Source of the DNA: a virus
Length of the DNA: 64,000 nt
Strand: one strand, 5' to 3'
IMG/VR virus record: IMGVR_UViG_3300043409_001033
Span: 1-64,000 of that record
The first letter of the stretch is position 1, and each line of letters starts with the position of its first letter. Below, piece by piece: positions 51,626 to 62,116 of the stretch. Under the pieces are notes generated by a model, which was not told the origin of the DNA, did not search any database, and saw nothing but the letters and a program-made list of their open reading frames with translations. The position numbers and the translations under genes were made by a program.

Positions 51626-52231
51626 TTATAAAATATCCCACCCAGTTCCAAAACTTTGTATTGTATATGATGATTTTGGAATACTCGTAGATAAATAATT
51701 GTAATCATCAATTAATTGAGAACCGCTTGGAATAATATTTACAGAATTTAATGTATTATCTACTTTTTTTATTATGAAAGTTCTTCCTTGAACTAAATTT
51801 GCATCCATTAATGAAATATTAATAGAACTTCCAGAAGCATTTACTCTAATAGTACCATCGAATTGATTTAATGAATAATTAGAAATAACGGTTTTTGGAA
51901 CAGATTCTATTATACTACCAGAAATATTTATAGTAGAACCAGAATTATTTATATAAGATAAATAAACAAATGAACCAGAAAGACTTATACTACTAATCGA
52001 ATTTACAGAATCCTGTAAAATATTATATTCAACATCATCTAACACCTTAATTGGGTTAGAACCACTTCGTTTAAAGTAAAGTGAACCACTACCAATAGCC
52101 ATCAAACCATCCCTTGTTAAATAAGAGTTGGAATCATTTACTGTTAAATAATATGGAATAGCAAAATTAGAAATACTTGAATAGTTATCTCCAACTAAAT
52201 CTCCATATATTTTTTGTGAACCACTTGCCAT
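51626..52231 (-). CDS. Tail-fibre-like protein
   Basis: This 201-aa protein has an N-terminal Ser/Gly-rich part (SGSQKIYGDLVGDNYSSISN) and a C-terminal module (FDGTIRVNASGSSINISLMD, GRTFIIKKVDNTLNSVNIIP, YTIQSFGTGWDIL). That module matches a common phage fibre module that ends in a beta-hairpin with IIPSGS and TGWxxL. It starts 2 bases after the 109-aa gene's stop. Likely part of a trimeric fibre. The 650-aa adhesin gene follows. Confidence 0.7.
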   Translation of the reverse strand: MASGSQKIYGDLVGDNYSSISNFAIPYYLTVNDSNSYLTRDGLMAIGSGSLYFKRSGSNPIKVLDDVEYNILQDSVNSISSISLSGSFVYLSYINNSGSTINISGSIIESVPKTVISNYSLNQFDGTIRVNASGSSINISLMDANLVQGRTFIIKKVDNTLNSVNIIPSGSQLIDDYNYLSTSIPKSSYTIQSFGTGWDIL

Positions 52232-52561
52232 TTAGAATATAATTAGTTTAAATGATATTGAACTTGTAGCATTTACTGTAACACTGTTTGCAGTTCTATC
52301 TATTTTGTTTGGTATAAATATTTCATTTCCACTACCATCTTCACAACGAATACCGTTTATGTATGGTAATAAATGTTCATCTTGTAAAACAGTAACAGTG
52401 CTTACATTTGAACAAGTTTTTATATATCGTTGTTTAAATTCAAAAACAGCAGAAATCAATTCTTTTACTAATGTATTTAATTCACCCCCTCTTGTTAAGG
52501 GATTTCTATTATCGCTTAGTGTATTATCTGTTAATGTTTCTATTTGACTTCTTGATAACAT
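52232..52561 (-). CDS. Small structural protein
   Basis: This 109-aa protein has a Ser/Asn-rich N terminus (TDNTLSDNRNPLTRGGELN) and a beta-rich C terminus (DRTANSVTVNATSSISFKLI). It probably pairs with the fibre gene that follows directly. A perfect late element (52571) lies 9 bases upstream, overlapping the stop of the 859-aa gene. Function is not established. Confidence 0.6.
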   Translation of the reverse strand: MLSRSQIETLTDNTLSDNRNPLTRGGELNTLVKELISAVFEFKQRYIKTCSNVSTVTVLQDEHLLPYINGIRCEDGSGNEIFIPNKIDRTANSVTVNATSSISFKLIIF

Positions 52562-52570
52562 TATTATTTT

Positions 52571-52578
52571 TATTTATA
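52571..52578 (-). promoter_or_regulatory. Late promoter element, fibre module
   Basis: Perfect TATAAATA on the minus strand within ATATTTATAAATAAAAA, 9 bases before the 109-aa ATG. It overlaps the stop codon of the preceding gene. Confidence 0.75.
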
Positions 52579-55153
52579 AATATGATGTTACACAATTATT
52601 ACCACTTATCAACCATGTTGGTTCTTGTTGTCCATTCAAACAGGCTATTCTTACTTTAGTTGAAATTTTACAAGATTTATTAGATTTTAATCTTACCCAA
52701 ACTGTATATAAACCATTTGGTAAATAGTTTGATTGATTATTTTCCGTGTAATACAAATCTACATCTCCGTTGAATGAATATTCTAAACCAGAAGAATCTT
52801 TAGTAAAAGGATTTAAAGCACTTACAATTATAATTCCTCTATTATCATTACTAACACCGCAGACAAAGTTTGTATATGGATATTCTCTAATAATAGGATT
52901 GCAATTAAAAATAGTTGTAGTAGAAGAAATATTACTTAATGTCAAAGATAATGTTTTATTATCATCTTCATTATTATAACCATTTCCAGCAATAGAATTA
53001 GGGTCATATTGGTCTACTTCCCATACTTGAGATTTTATTTGTTTAACATCACCGACATTACCATTAAATTTACCTTTAAATCTTATAACAAAACTATCTC
53101 CGACAATTAATTCATCTTTACTAAACAAATAATAACCATTTTCAAAAGTATAATCATAAGAAGATATACTTGATGTATTGATAATAAAGTTATTATCATA
53201 TTCTAACTTAATAACTAAATTAGTAGCATTACTATTTCCTTTATTTTGAATAACAATTGTAAAATCTAAATCGGTATTAATTAAAGGAGTAGTTGTACTT
53301 GAATAAAATGTTAATTCTAAATCAGATATTTCAATCTCACTATTAATTGTTGTAGATGTAGAAGTACTCGATGGTAAAGTAGTAGTAAAATCGACCGATG
53401 CTAATTGATTGAATGTCAATTGACTACTTAAAGTTTTACAAAAATCCTTTGTTTGATATATTAAAGAACTATTTGTGTATGAATCATCAACAATAACCTC
53501 TAAATAATTAGAATTTATGTCACTAACAAATTTTACACCTCCATTAAATTGCCAATTAGGAAATTCTTTTAGATAAAAATTAGTGTTAGCAAAAATTATA
53601 TAATTATTTTTTGTATTGGTTGGTATTAATTCTAATTCAACTTGAGAATCTACGCAAGTTGGTTCTAAACAGTTACCATTAAATGTAATAGTCTTAGTTG
53701 TTGTTGGACAACAATCACTATAAATAGTAGCAATAACATCTCCTCTACAACCAAATAACATTATACTATCTTTATAGGTAGGAATACCGCTCATTTCGCC
53801 TGTAAATGCCCATTGAACCGTAGAAATATTACAATGATTGGAAACTACTTTATATTCATTATATATTTGGTTTATTTGACCTAAAGCGTTTAAATCAACA
53901 TAATCTTTTATTTTATTAAAAGAATATTCTCCTGTCATAGGGTTCATTTTAAAATGATACTCTACATAGGATTCATTTGTTGTTGATTTTACCTTTAAGT
54001 TAAAATTATAAGCATTTCTTAGGTATGTATATGGATTTGATAAAGATGTATCAATGATTACTCTACTTGCTAATTCACTTATGGTAAAATATGTTAATCC
54101 ACCATCTTTTGAAAATGAAATATTATAATTTTGGTCGGTATCAAAAATGTAACTATAATTATTTATACCATTGTTTCTTGTAGAAGTTTTTATTACATCG
54201 GTTAATGATACAAAAATGTTATTACTTGGCAATACTTCTACTTGGTTTGATTTTTTGATTATTTGAAAATCTGCTACTCTACTTAAACAATTATTATCTG
54301 ATAATGTTGGATTTGGTATAGTTAAATCAAAATCACAGTTTTCAATTACGTTTATTTCAATATCTGAAATATTAGAACATATTCCTAATGAATCTTTTAC
54401 TAAATATTGAGCAGTATATGTACCTAAAGAAGAATTTGTAAAAGTTATTGATGAATTATTATTTGTATAAGTAAACCCATCCGATAAATTTAATAGTTGT
54501 AGTGTAGAACTATCTAAAGTTTGGGAGCAATATGTAATAGCATCAGATAATAAATCTATTATCTTTGTTTCATTTTTTAGAAATGTATATTTTTTTGGGA
54601 AAACTGTTGGTTCAACTGGAAATAAGCAGAAATAATTTTGATTAGTTACTACAACTATGCCTTGTTGATAAAAAATATTACCTACAAGGTCATCGGAAAT
54701 AGTGTCTATTAGATTTCCGTTACCATCATCTTCAATATTGAATGAATCGGAATTTAATTTAAAGAAAGTTGGTTGTATTTCATTACCAAACATACTTTGG
54801 GGAATGTCTAATACACGAATAACACTTCCAATTTCGGTTGGAAAATCTTTAACTAAGTCTTGATTATGATTATATGAATGAAATGAGGATGAGTGAATAC
54901 TCGAACCCGAATATTGTTGATAAAAAAGTCTATTTACATTATCATAAATAGACCTTTGGTAATATCCATTCGTTTTCGGTTCAGTTGGTAGATAGAAATT
55001 TCCATCAAGCTTCTTTCCAGTATAAATTTTGACATCAGAATCACTACCACTTCCACACACATTTGGTAAGTTGTTGTAATTTAACTTATATTGTTTGTGT
55101 GCTTGATATGGTATTGTATTAACATCGTCAATATTGAGTCGTTTTAATGACAT
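52574..55153 (-). CDS. Large adhesin/baseplate protein with DUF11-like domain
   Basis: This 859-aa protein has an N-terminal region with a Cys-free beta domain, an Ig-like middle (SSTLQLLNLSDGFTYTNNNS), and many Cys residues from about 255 on. There is a Thr/Ser linker (TLPSSTSTSTTI, about 595-606) and then a DUF11/CARDB-type domain. The latter is seen from SDLELTFYSSTTTPLINTDL and QNKGNSNATNLVIKLEYDNN, ending QYDPNSIAGNGYNNEDDN, a calcium-loop-like string. It is next to the virion proteins and preceded by the 337-aa gene (3 bases). Probably a receptor-binding or tail-tip protein. Confidence 0.65.
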   Translation of the reverse strand: MSLKRLNIDDVNTIPYQAHKQYKLNYNNLPNVCGSGSDSDVKIYTGKKLDGNFYLPTEPKTNGYYQRSIYDNVNRLFYQQYSGSSIHSSSFHSYNHNQDLVKDFPTEIGSVIRVLDIPQSMFGNEIQPTFFKLNSDSFNIEDDGNGNLIDTISDDLVGNIFYQQGIVVVTNQNYFCLFPVEPTVFPKKYTFLKNETKIIDLLSDAITYCSQTLDSSTLQLLNLSDGFTYTNNNSSITFTNSSLGTYTAQYLVKDSLGICSNISDIEINVIENCDFDLTIPNPTLSDNNCLSRVADFQIIKKSNQVEVLPSNNIFVSLTDVIKTSTRNNGINNYSYIFDTDQNYNISFSKDGGLTYFTISELASRVIIDTSLSNPYTYLRNAYNFNLKVKSTTNESYVEYHFKMNPMTGEYSFNKIKDYVDLNALGQINQIYNEYKVVSNHCNISTVQWAFTGEMSGIPTYKDSIMLFGCRGDVIATIYSDCCPTTTKTITFNGNCLEPTCVDSQVELELIPTNTKNNYIIFANTNFYLKEFPNWQFNGGVKFVSDINSNYLEVIVDDSYTNSSLIYQTKDFCKTLSSQLTFNQLASVDFTTTLPSSTSTSTTINSEIEISDLELTFYSSTTTPLINTDLDFTIVIQNKGNSNATNLVIKLEYDNNFIINTSSISSYDYTFENGYYLFSKDELIVGDSFVIRFKGKFNGNVGDVKQIKSQVWEVDQYDPNSIAGNGYNNEDDNKTLSLTLSNISSTTTIFNCNPIIREYPYTNFVCGVSNDNRGIIIVSALNPFTKDSSGLEYSFNGDVDLYYTENNQSNYLPNGLYTVWVRLKSNKSCKISTKVRIACLNGQQEPTWLISGNNCVTSYL
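53346..53380. repeat. Thr/Ser-linker minisatellite, 859-aa gene
   Basis: Short GTTGTAGAT/GTAGAAGTA tract encoding the linker before the DUF11-like domain. Confidence 0.5.
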
Positions 55154-55156
55154 TTG

Positions 55157-56170
55157 TTACCAACTAAATTTTACTTTAATTATTTTATCTTCAATAAATG
55201 TCTTTTTGAGAGGTTTAGACAACTTAGCCACCCCAACTAATTCCATTTTATCGGTATATACTCCTAATGTAGTCACATAGGTAGTAGGATTATCTATGAT
55301 ACTTTGGTCAAATATGTTACCAGAACTATCTAAAATACTTGGATTAGTTGTAAAATTAAAATCAGCATTAGATAATCGACAAAAATAATACTTACTTGTA
55401 ACAGTTTCTTCCGAACGAACTTGAAAATATTGACCAGCAGAAATCATATTGAATAATTTTAACTCATTTCTTTGAGTAGCGTTAGTCGGAGTAGTAGTAA
55501 TATTCAATCCAATACCTTTATTTGCATAAGATAACGCTAATGCTTTTGGATTTAGTACAAATAATCCTAAATCAGGTAACACTATTCCATAAGTACCTTG
55601 AGTTGTATTGACAATAGATGAACCACTCGCTAATACGCCATTTGAACCAGAAATAATCGTATAATATCTTGTATTACCAATATAATTATTTACAATATCA
55701 ATCTTTGAATCATCTGTTAATGAAAGAATATTAGACCCAGACTTTAGTCTTAAATTAAATCCACCTTGTATTGATTCTCTATAACAATCTCTTGATAATG
55801 AAAGGACGAAAATTTCATCAGAAGAAATTCCACCAGTAGAGTTAAAATTAAATAAATCTGTTTCTGAGTTTAGAATATTTTGTCTGAATGATGAATATGA
55901 TATTTTTGTAAACTTAGTTCCGTCATAAGTTTGATAAGCAGAACCAGAAATATTACCCGAACCAGAAATATTAGCATAAGAAATGCTAAATTGTGGGGTT
56001 GCTAATGGATTTACCGAAATATTGTCTTTATACACATTTACATAAAATCCATTATCTATAACAGGAGTATAAAATGTAGATAAAATTTCAGTATCATTTG
56101 ACCAAGCAGGTTTAACTACTTTTTGAGAATCAAGTGTTGAGTCACTTGGTTGAAATTTAATATATGTCAT
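55157..56170 (-). CDS. Virion structural protein
   Basis: This 337-aa protein has a Ser/Gly-rich middle and a C-terminal module, TTLGVYTDKMELVGVAKLSK then IKVKFSW, which matches proteins of T4-like phages of this type that lie by the tail/baseplate genes. The N-terminal segment includes SDSTLDSQKVVKPAWSNDTE. The small protein at 46341 is a stand-alone form of the C-terminal module. It shares one base with the 216-aa gene. Probably a tail or baseplate component. Confidence 0.7.
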   Translation of the reverse strand: MTYIKFQPSDSTLDSQKVVKPAWSNDTEILSTFYTPVIDNGFYVNVYKDNISVNPLATPQFSISYANISGSGNISGSAYQTYDGTKFTKISYSSFRQNILNSETDLFNFNSTGGISSDEIFVLSLSRDCYRESIQGGFNLRLKSGSNILSLTDDSKIDIVNNYIGNTRYYTIISGSNGVLASGSSIVNTTQGTYGIVLPDLGLFVLNPKALALSYANKGIGLNITTTPTNATQRNELKLFNMISAGQYFQVRSEETVTSKYYFCRLSNADFNFTTNPSILDSSGNIFDQSIIDNPTTYVTTLGVYTDKMELVGVAKLSKPLKKTFIEDKIIKVKFSW

Positions 56171-56820
56171 TATTTTTTCTGAATAATTAATGGAATTGAG
56201 ATAAACGCACCAGAATCACGACCAGTAATTGTGATTGTTGATACTAACTCAGTTAAATTACTTGTAAATAGTGTATCGGCAGAAGTTGCAGTTAATGTAA
56301 ATGAAGTTCCTAATTCAGATTTGGTTACTTTTGCTCCATAAACAGTAGTATCGCTTGATGTAGAAACATCAGTAACACCAACTCCTTTGAATGAACTAAG
56401 TAATCTAATGTCATTAACCATTACTACATAACCATTTGTTTCAAAAGTTGTATTTGAACCATTATAATTTAAAGTTTGTGGAGTAATAGTAATACTTGCA
56501 CCTTGTTTTAATACAATACTACCAGCACCGATTGTTAAGATAGGAATTTTTGAAGTTCCTTTTGGTAAAGATATTAGTTTTGAAATTAATACTTGGTTTT
56601 GATTAGGATTAGCTTCCATGATAGGAGTATTTTCGATTGCTTCTCCATAAAAAGCACTTCCTTTAGGATGATTTGGATTCCATAGAGAATAATCTATTTC
56701 ATCGTCACCCAAAGCGAAATATTGAATATTGAAACTGCCATCGTTTTTTGCCAATAATTCTCTTCCCTTTTGAGTAAGTATAGCTTCAACAGTAAGTAAT
56801 TGACTATCTAAAAATGCCAT
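56170..56820 (-). CDS. Virion structural protein
   Basis: This 216-aa protein opens with LTVEAILTQKGRELLAKNDG followed by FALGDDEIDYSLWN, a sequence pattern common to a tail-associated protein family in many phages. The remainder is beta-rich (NTIxxL-type strands, ITITGRDSGAFISIPLII). It is paired with the 337-aa protein and has its own perfect late element (56833). Confidence 0.75.
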   Translation of the reverse strand: MAFLDSQLLTVEAILTQKGRELLAKNDGSFNIQYFALGDDEIDYSLWNPNHPKGSAFYGEAIENTPIMEANPNQNQVLISKLISLPKGTSKIPILTIGAGSIVLKQGASITITPQTLNYNGSNTTFETNGYVVMVNDIRLLSSFKGVGVTDVSTSSDTTVYGAKVTKSELGTSFTLTATSADTLFTSNLTELVSTITITGRDSGAFISIPLIIQKK

Positions 56821-56832
56821 TTGAACCTTTTT

Positions 56833-56840
56833 TATTTATA
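56833..56840 (-). promoter_or_regulatory. Late promoter element, 216-aa virion gene
   Basis: Perfect TATAAATA on the minus strand (ATATTTATAAATAAAAAAG), 12 bases before the ATG. Confidence 0.75.
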
Positions 56841-56854
56841 AATATGTAAATAAT

Positions 56855-59800
56855 TTAATTTGATTTGTTAAGTGTATAATCATTTAGTAATTTTAACTTA
56901 ACTTCTTTTGTAATAGTATCAATATTACTCAAAACATTTGGGTTAATGTTACTTGGAATTAAGAATCCGTATCCACTTGCTCCCGTCTTTTTCTTAAAAT
57001 TGACAATTATGTTGGTTTCATCTTTAATTCGTTTTAAAATAACACATTCTTCAATGTTTTCTTTAGTCAAGTAACTCGGAATAGTATTAGATAAAGTAAT
57101 ATTGATGTTAGAATTTGTAATAATAACGTTTCCTACTTCTAAGTAAAATGAATTTTTAGTTTTCGAGTCTTTAATATAGATAATATCTCCACTTTCTATA
57201 TTAAATGGTTCATTTATATCACCATACTTAGAATAAATTTTACTATTTGTAGAATTAAAAATACTATTATCTATATAGTTAATAAGTTGTCTTGTTAAAA
57301 CAATAGATTTAGTATTCAACCCTTGAACAATATTATCATTATCTGCTATTTTTAAATTAGATACATTGGCAGTTGTATAAACAGATGAAGATTTCATTAA
57401 AGTTATAGAGCCACTTGTAACATTATTTGTTTCTAATTGTTCTAATACAAATAAAACTTTATCATATTTAGATAATGTATTACTATTTTTTATAGCAGTA
57501 TAATCTTTTGTTAAAACCCCTCTATTTCCAACTGGAATATTTCCTAAAATAGTTGATAATTCAAAAACTGGTATGTTTATGTTTACTGTTTCTTGGTCTT
57601 CTTCTAAATATTCGTCGTATAGCTTTTCAACCGATTGAGTTGTAAGATTTTTTACTTCAAATAATTTACCAGTCGTATATGGTATAGTATCATTAGAAGT
57701 ATAAATTCTATATGTTCTTTGGTCAGAATTGATTCGACTAATATTATCCCATGTCCAAGTTCTATCAGGATTATATGGAGGTCTTGTTGTACCAAGTGAG
57801 TTTTTACTATTTGACCAATAGTTATTGAAAAAAGTCATAGACTCGGTTCCGTTGATAGGTATTTCAAGATTTCGTTGGATAGTATTGTAAATATCTAAAG
57901 GAATCTCGTTTCCGTCTTGGTCAAATAACGGTTCTATTGGATTGTGTGTATAAATAACACTATCAATAATACTTTCATCTGAAATATAATTTTTATAAGT
58001 TGAAAGTTTATATTTGAATGAAAAACTACTTACGGTTGGTTTCAACAAAAGATTAATATCAACATTGAATTGATATTGATTTCTATTTGGAATAGTATAT
58101 GAAGAATATCTGTTATCTACCTCACTACCAACAATAAAACCACCCGTTGTATCGACATCTACTTGAGAAAAAAGGTCATAAATGAATTTTTTATCACTAA
58201 TATCTCTATCAAAAGGTTCTATGCTACGTAAATAAGTAGAATCTTCTTCACTTAATGAATCAAATTTGAAATATTTTTCAGAATTTGTAAAATAAAATAC
58301 AGGCTCAAATGAATAACCAGAAACAAATATTTCTTTTGAACCATCTAAAGATTTTTGATTAGAATATTTATTGACATCAAATAAAGAAACAACCGCACTA
58401 TCTCCTTTAACAAAATATCCTTGAATAGAATAAAAGTTCTTATTAGATTTATTCAAATCGGTCAAATTTCCATTAGAATCAACTAAATATTTTAATTGAA
58501 TATTAGATTTTTTATCAAATATTTTATTTTCATACACATCAGTAAACAATCCAATTTTATCTACATAAGATTCAATTGTAGGAGTTTTGTTTAACGATAT
58601 ATCTCCTTGTGTATATTTATTTAATTGTTTACTTGATAATTTATTTCCTTTGTATTTTGAATTTATTATTCCTGTTTGATTTGAATAATATTTAGAATCA
58701 ACTACATCGTTTGTTAAGTTATATACCGAATACTTAAATTCAGATAGTTCATTCTTTGATAATTTTGATTTTAAGAACTTATTTTTGTTGTTTGGTATAA
58801 ATCCTTCACTAAACTCATAAACAGCCTTTAAATCGTCTAAATGAAGCTCAGATTGAACGTTAAACTTATTTAATATTTCGGTTTGTGTAGAATCTATTAC
58901 AAACTCTGGTCTTTGATGTTTTATTATATTCCTATGGAGTACGTTTTGTCTTATCAATATCCCAGTATTGGTTGTATGGGATACAGGAACAAAATCATAA
59001 ATCATTTTAAATAACGAGTTATCAATGTATTGAATTAATTTTATATAATCTTTTACATTATAATTTCCAATAACTCTTTTTATATATGATTTTTTAATCA
59101 AGTCTAATGTAGAATATTTTGTATTGTACATACTACTTGGGTCTCCAATATAATCATCAATTGATATATGACCTAAGTTACTTATAATGTCATCATCTTG
59201 TTCAAAAGTTGGCGAAAATACAACATCTAAGAATTTATAATCAATAAAATCAGGTTCAGATTGGTCAATTGAAGTAAAACCACTTAACAAAGTTCCATAA
59301 TAATCTTTAGATTTTATTTTAATCGTATCGGTTACTCTTTTTGTAGTAGCCGTTCCAAAATTATTGTAATATATTTCATCATAATTAGTCACATAGTTAT
59401 TTTTATTTGGAAAACCAGTAAAAGTAACATACCAACTTGAATAAGGTTTGTTATAACTAAGAGATGGAAGAGTTGTTACCGAACTATGATTATAAGTCAT
59501 TAAATCCGTTCCAAGTGGCAGATAATACAATATATTATCAATAAAACCAGTTACATTCGATGATTCTACCGATTTAGGATTATAAAATCTACTAATAAGA
59601 TATTTATCTTCCAAAACATCGTTTCTTACTTCTAAAGATTGAATATTATAATCTAATCCTTGTCCAATAACTAATGACAAAGTTTTATCTAATATTACAG
59701 TTGGTTCATTTGTAATTTGTAAAGAACTTGTATAAACTTGAACTGTTTTAGCAGAATCTTCTTTAACAATATGAATTGTATAAATTCCTTTATTATTAGT

Positions 59801-61786
59801 TTGGTTATATTCTCTACTTAAATAAACATAAAACCATTCTTGGTCATAAAGTTCTACTTCTACTTTTTGACTTACATTATATCCATAATTAAGATATACT
59901 TTAGACGGTTTATTATCATAATTTTCAAGATTACAAGTTATAAAATCTTGACTTGTTGTTTTTAGTTTAAATAATGTTTCAGATTGTTGAAATACTGTTT
60001 GACCCGTAAATAAATCATTCGAGTTGAAATCACTTGGTCTAAAATCTCCTACTGAAACATTTGAACCAGATGGTTTACTATTTAGTTTAAATCTAAATCC
60101 TACTGAACTTGGTACTAAATCATTTGAGCCAGATGTCTTAAATGGAATGGTTAAATATCCATCTCTATTAGCATCAAGAGCATAATTAAATACATGGTCT
60201 TTTGATTCAAACGTATTTATTTCATTTGATAATGAACCATAATTGTATATTCTATAAACAGTATCGGGAATACCAAAAATATTTATTAATTGACGTAAAC
60301 CATTAATTGTCCCTTTACTTTTAAATAAGTAGGGTAAATTATGATAAAGTCTTTTGTAAATTTCTTTTGAATAGTTTTTTTGTGGTAGTTGAGTTACATC
60401 AACATTTGATAAACTATTGTATAACTTAACCCCAAATGATTTTAATACAGTCTCGACTAAATCAGGAGATATACCTTTATTCATATTGTTGTTAGCAACA
60501 TAAATGTCAGTCATCTTTCTAATATAAATCCAAATATTATCAAAATGATGTCCTACTAAATTTAAAAAATGAAACAATGGAGTGTTTCTTTCATCAATTA
60601 AGATATAATTAGGAATACTATTAACAAGAGATGATAAATTAAAATCATCATAGATTTTTGCTTCTCCTAATATACCAGAGTTATTAGAACCTTCATAATC
60701 AGCATTTCCTAACCAGTTTATTACGGTTTGTGATGAAGATGGTAAAAGTAACCCATCATTATCTTTTGGATATGCTTTTGGAGAAGTTGACGTATATAAG
60801 AAATATTCGTATTGGTCAAATTTAGTTAATACGTCACTTAATCTACTTTGATAAGTAATTATATTTCCAATATTATTATCAATGTTGTATAGATATGTTT
60901 CTATTAGATTAACTTTATACATAAAGTTTTTAATCCTTGAAACAATATTACTAAAATGGACAAACTCACTAAAGTCTTCCCAATTTACATTTATTGGAAG
61001 AGATTTATTGTTAGGTTTACTGAAAAATAAATTATTAAATCCTCCAAAGTTTTGTTCTAATGTATCCGTATCTAAGTAATCGGTTGAAAATGATTTCTTA
61101 TCGTCTAAATTAATATCAAAATTTGGTTGGAGTTTTTTGACAGGTTCAATTGCTTGAGTAGGTAAAACTAACTCAATATCAACAACGTTAGTCGGAATGA
61201 CTTCTTGTTGAACCCAACAAAATGATTTTGTTGTTATAGAAACATCAAGTGGTTCATATAACTTTACATATATTTCGTAAACATCATCATTAGTATTTAA
61301 GGCAACGTTTACTATTAAAAATAATTTATTTGATTGAAAGTTTAATAAATCATACTTTAAATAGTTGTATTTTTCAAAATTATCTTTAAGAGTGTTATAT
61401 AATGACTCTATCTCTATATTAGATAAAGTGTTTGAACTTAAAGAAATCTCTTGTCTATTAGAAGAAATTTCTTTAATAAATAGATATTCATTAGATAATT
61501 TTCTTAAAAAATTATAATGTATAGAATATTTTCCTTCAACAAATCCTCTATTAGTACAATCTAAGATAGGGTCTATCTCAAGTGATTGTAAATTACTATT
61601 CAGTAAACCATAATTAGCATCGGGTTTATAAGAAGTGTAATTATAATCGCTTGTGACAAGAGTATTATTTGAATCGTATATGTGTATCTCAGCTACATCA
61701 TTAACTAACCCAAAGACATCTAATAACTCTTTGTTATTAATTAAAGACAAATCGCTTGGATTTATTTTATTGAGATATTGTGACAT
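56855..61786 (-). CDS. Very large baseplate/tail structural protein
   Basis: This 1643-aa protein is the biggest in the window. It carries FHFLNLVGHHFDNIWIYIRK near residue 400 and YKRLYHNLPYLFKSKGTING with RQLINIFGIPDTVYRIYNYG (about 475-515), a block known from large virion proteins of phages and often near the baseplate. Later parts are beta-rich with many Tyr/Asn/Asp-rich strands, and the final 200 residues look like an independent end domain. It may be a baseplate wedge or a tail-tip organiser. T4 has no direct equivalent at this length. Confidence 0.72.
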   Translation of the reverse strand: MSQYLNKINPSDLSLINNKELLDVFGLVNDVAEIHIYDSNNTLVTSDYNYTSYKPDANYGLLNSNLQSLEIDPILDCTNRGFVEGKYSIHYNFLRKLSNEYLFIKEISSNRQEISLSSNTLSNIEIESLYNTLKDNFEKYNYLKYDLLNFQSNKLFLIVNVALNTNDDVYEIYVKLYEPLDVSITTKSFCWVQQEVIPTNVVDIELVLPTQAIEPVKKLQPNFDINLDDKKSFSTDYLDTDTLEQNFGGFNNLFFSKPNNKSLPINVNWEDFSEFVHFSNIVSRIKNFMYKVNLIETYLYNIDNNIGNIITYQSRLSDVLTKFDQYEYFLYTSTSPKAYPKDNDGLLLPSSSQTVINWLGNADYEGSNNSGILGEAKIYDDFNLSSLVNSIPNYILIDERNTPLFHFLNLVGHHFDNIWIYIRKMTDIYVANNNMNKGISPDLVETVLKSFGVKLYNSLSNVDVTQLPQKNYSKEIYKRLYHNLPYLFKSKGTINGLRQLINIFGIPDTVYRIYNYGSLSNEINTFESKDHVFNYALDANRDGYLTIPFKTSGSNDLVPSSVGFRFKLNSKPSGSNVSVGDFRPSDFNSNDLFTGQTVFQQSETLFKLKTTSQDFITCNLENYDNKPSKVYLNYGYNVSQKVEVELYDQEWFYVYLSREYNQTNNKGIYTIHIVKEDSAKTVQVYTSSLQITNEPTVILDKTLSLVIGQGLDYNIQSLEVRNDVLEDKYLISRFYNPKSVESSNVTGFIDNILYYLPLGTDLMTYNHSSVTTLPSLSYNKPYSSWYVTFTGFPNKNNYVTNYDEIYYNNFGTATTKRVTDTIKIKSKDYYGTLLSGFTSIDQSEPDFIDYKFLDVVFSPTFEQDDDIISNLGHISIDDYIGDPSSMYNTKYSTLDLIKKSYIKRVIGNYNVKDYIKLIQYIDNSLFKMIYDFVPVSHTTNTGILIRQNVLHRNIIKHQRPEFVIDSTQTEILNKFNVQSELHLDDLKAVYEFSEGFIPNNKNKFLKSKLSKNELSEFKYSVYNLTNDVVDSKYYSNQTGIINSKYKGNKLSSKQLNKYTQGDISLNKTPTIESYVDKIGLFTDVYENKIFDKKSNIQLKYLVDSNGNLTDLNKSNKNFYSIQGYFVKGDSAVVSLFDVNKYSNQKSLDGSKEIFVSGYSFEPVFYFTNSEKYFKFDSLSEEDSTYLRSIEPFDRDISDKKFIYDLFSQVDVDTTGGFIVGSEVDNRYSSYTIPNRNQYQFNVDINLLLKPTVSSFSFKYKLSTYKNYISDESIIDSVIYTHNPIEPLFDQDGNEIPLDIYNTIQRNLEIPINGTESMTFFNNYWSNSKNSLGTTRPPYNPDRTWTWDNISRINSDQRTYRIYTSNDTIPYTTGKLFEVKNLTTQSVEKLYDEYLEEDQETVNINIPVFELSTILGNIPVGNRGVLTKDYTAIKNSNTLSKYDKVLFVLEQLETNNVTSGSITLMKSSSVYTTANVSNLKIADNDNIVQGLNTKSIVLTRQLINYIDNSIFNSTNSKIYSKYGDINEPFNIESGDIIYIKDSKTKNSFYLEVGNVIITNSNINITLSNTIPSYLTKENIEECVILKRIKDETNIIVNFKKKTGASGYGFLIPSNINPNVLSNIDTITKEVKLKLLNDYTLNKSN

Positions 61787-62111
61787 TCTTAATAGTTTCT
61801 AATTCTTGGGTAGTTGTTAATAATTGTTGATTAAGAGTAGTTATCTCATCTAATAGTTCTTGAACAGAATTTGTAGATAGGTTTATACCCAAATATTCAG
61901 CAGATTTTTCTACTAAATATCTATGAGATTGGATTCCTTCTTTTGGAATAGCGTAGAATAAATCTTCATAAAGTTGAAAAAAATCTTCAATCGTTAGTTC
62001 TTGAATTACAGGTGTAGTAGTACTTTGGTCAATAAGTTGACGAAAAGAAGTATCTATTGTATTTTTAAAATCAGATTTTGATAATATTGATGTCTTTACT
62101 TCAATCTTCAT
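61767..62111 (-). CDS. Hypothetical acidic protein before the 1643-aa gene
   Basis: This 114-aa protein has a beta-rich start (MKIEVKTSILSKSDFKNTID) and a helical region with a coiled coil near the end (LLDEITTLNQQLLTTTQELE). It overlaps the giant gene's start by 20 bases, so coupling is likely. A late-type element (62117) lies 5 bases before its ATG. Probably a helper or small virion component. Confidence 0.62.
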   Translation of the reverse strand: MKIEVKTSILSKSDFKNTIDTSFRQLIDQSTTTPVIQELTIEDFFQLYEDLFYAIPKEGIQSHRYLVEKSAEYLGINLSTNSVQELLDEITTLNQQLLTTTQELETIKNVTISQ

Positions 62112-62116
62112 CTTTT

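Noticed and set aside
297-52979. Plus-strand reading frames of 60-120 codons in many places, such as 2302-2574, 40881-41252 and 49194-49559
   Set aside because: All lie opposite well-supported minus-strand genes and have unbalanced composition. The one at 49194-49559 is Val/Thr/Ile-rich because it reads the other strand of a beta-rich adhesin and its Thr/Ser-linker repeat.
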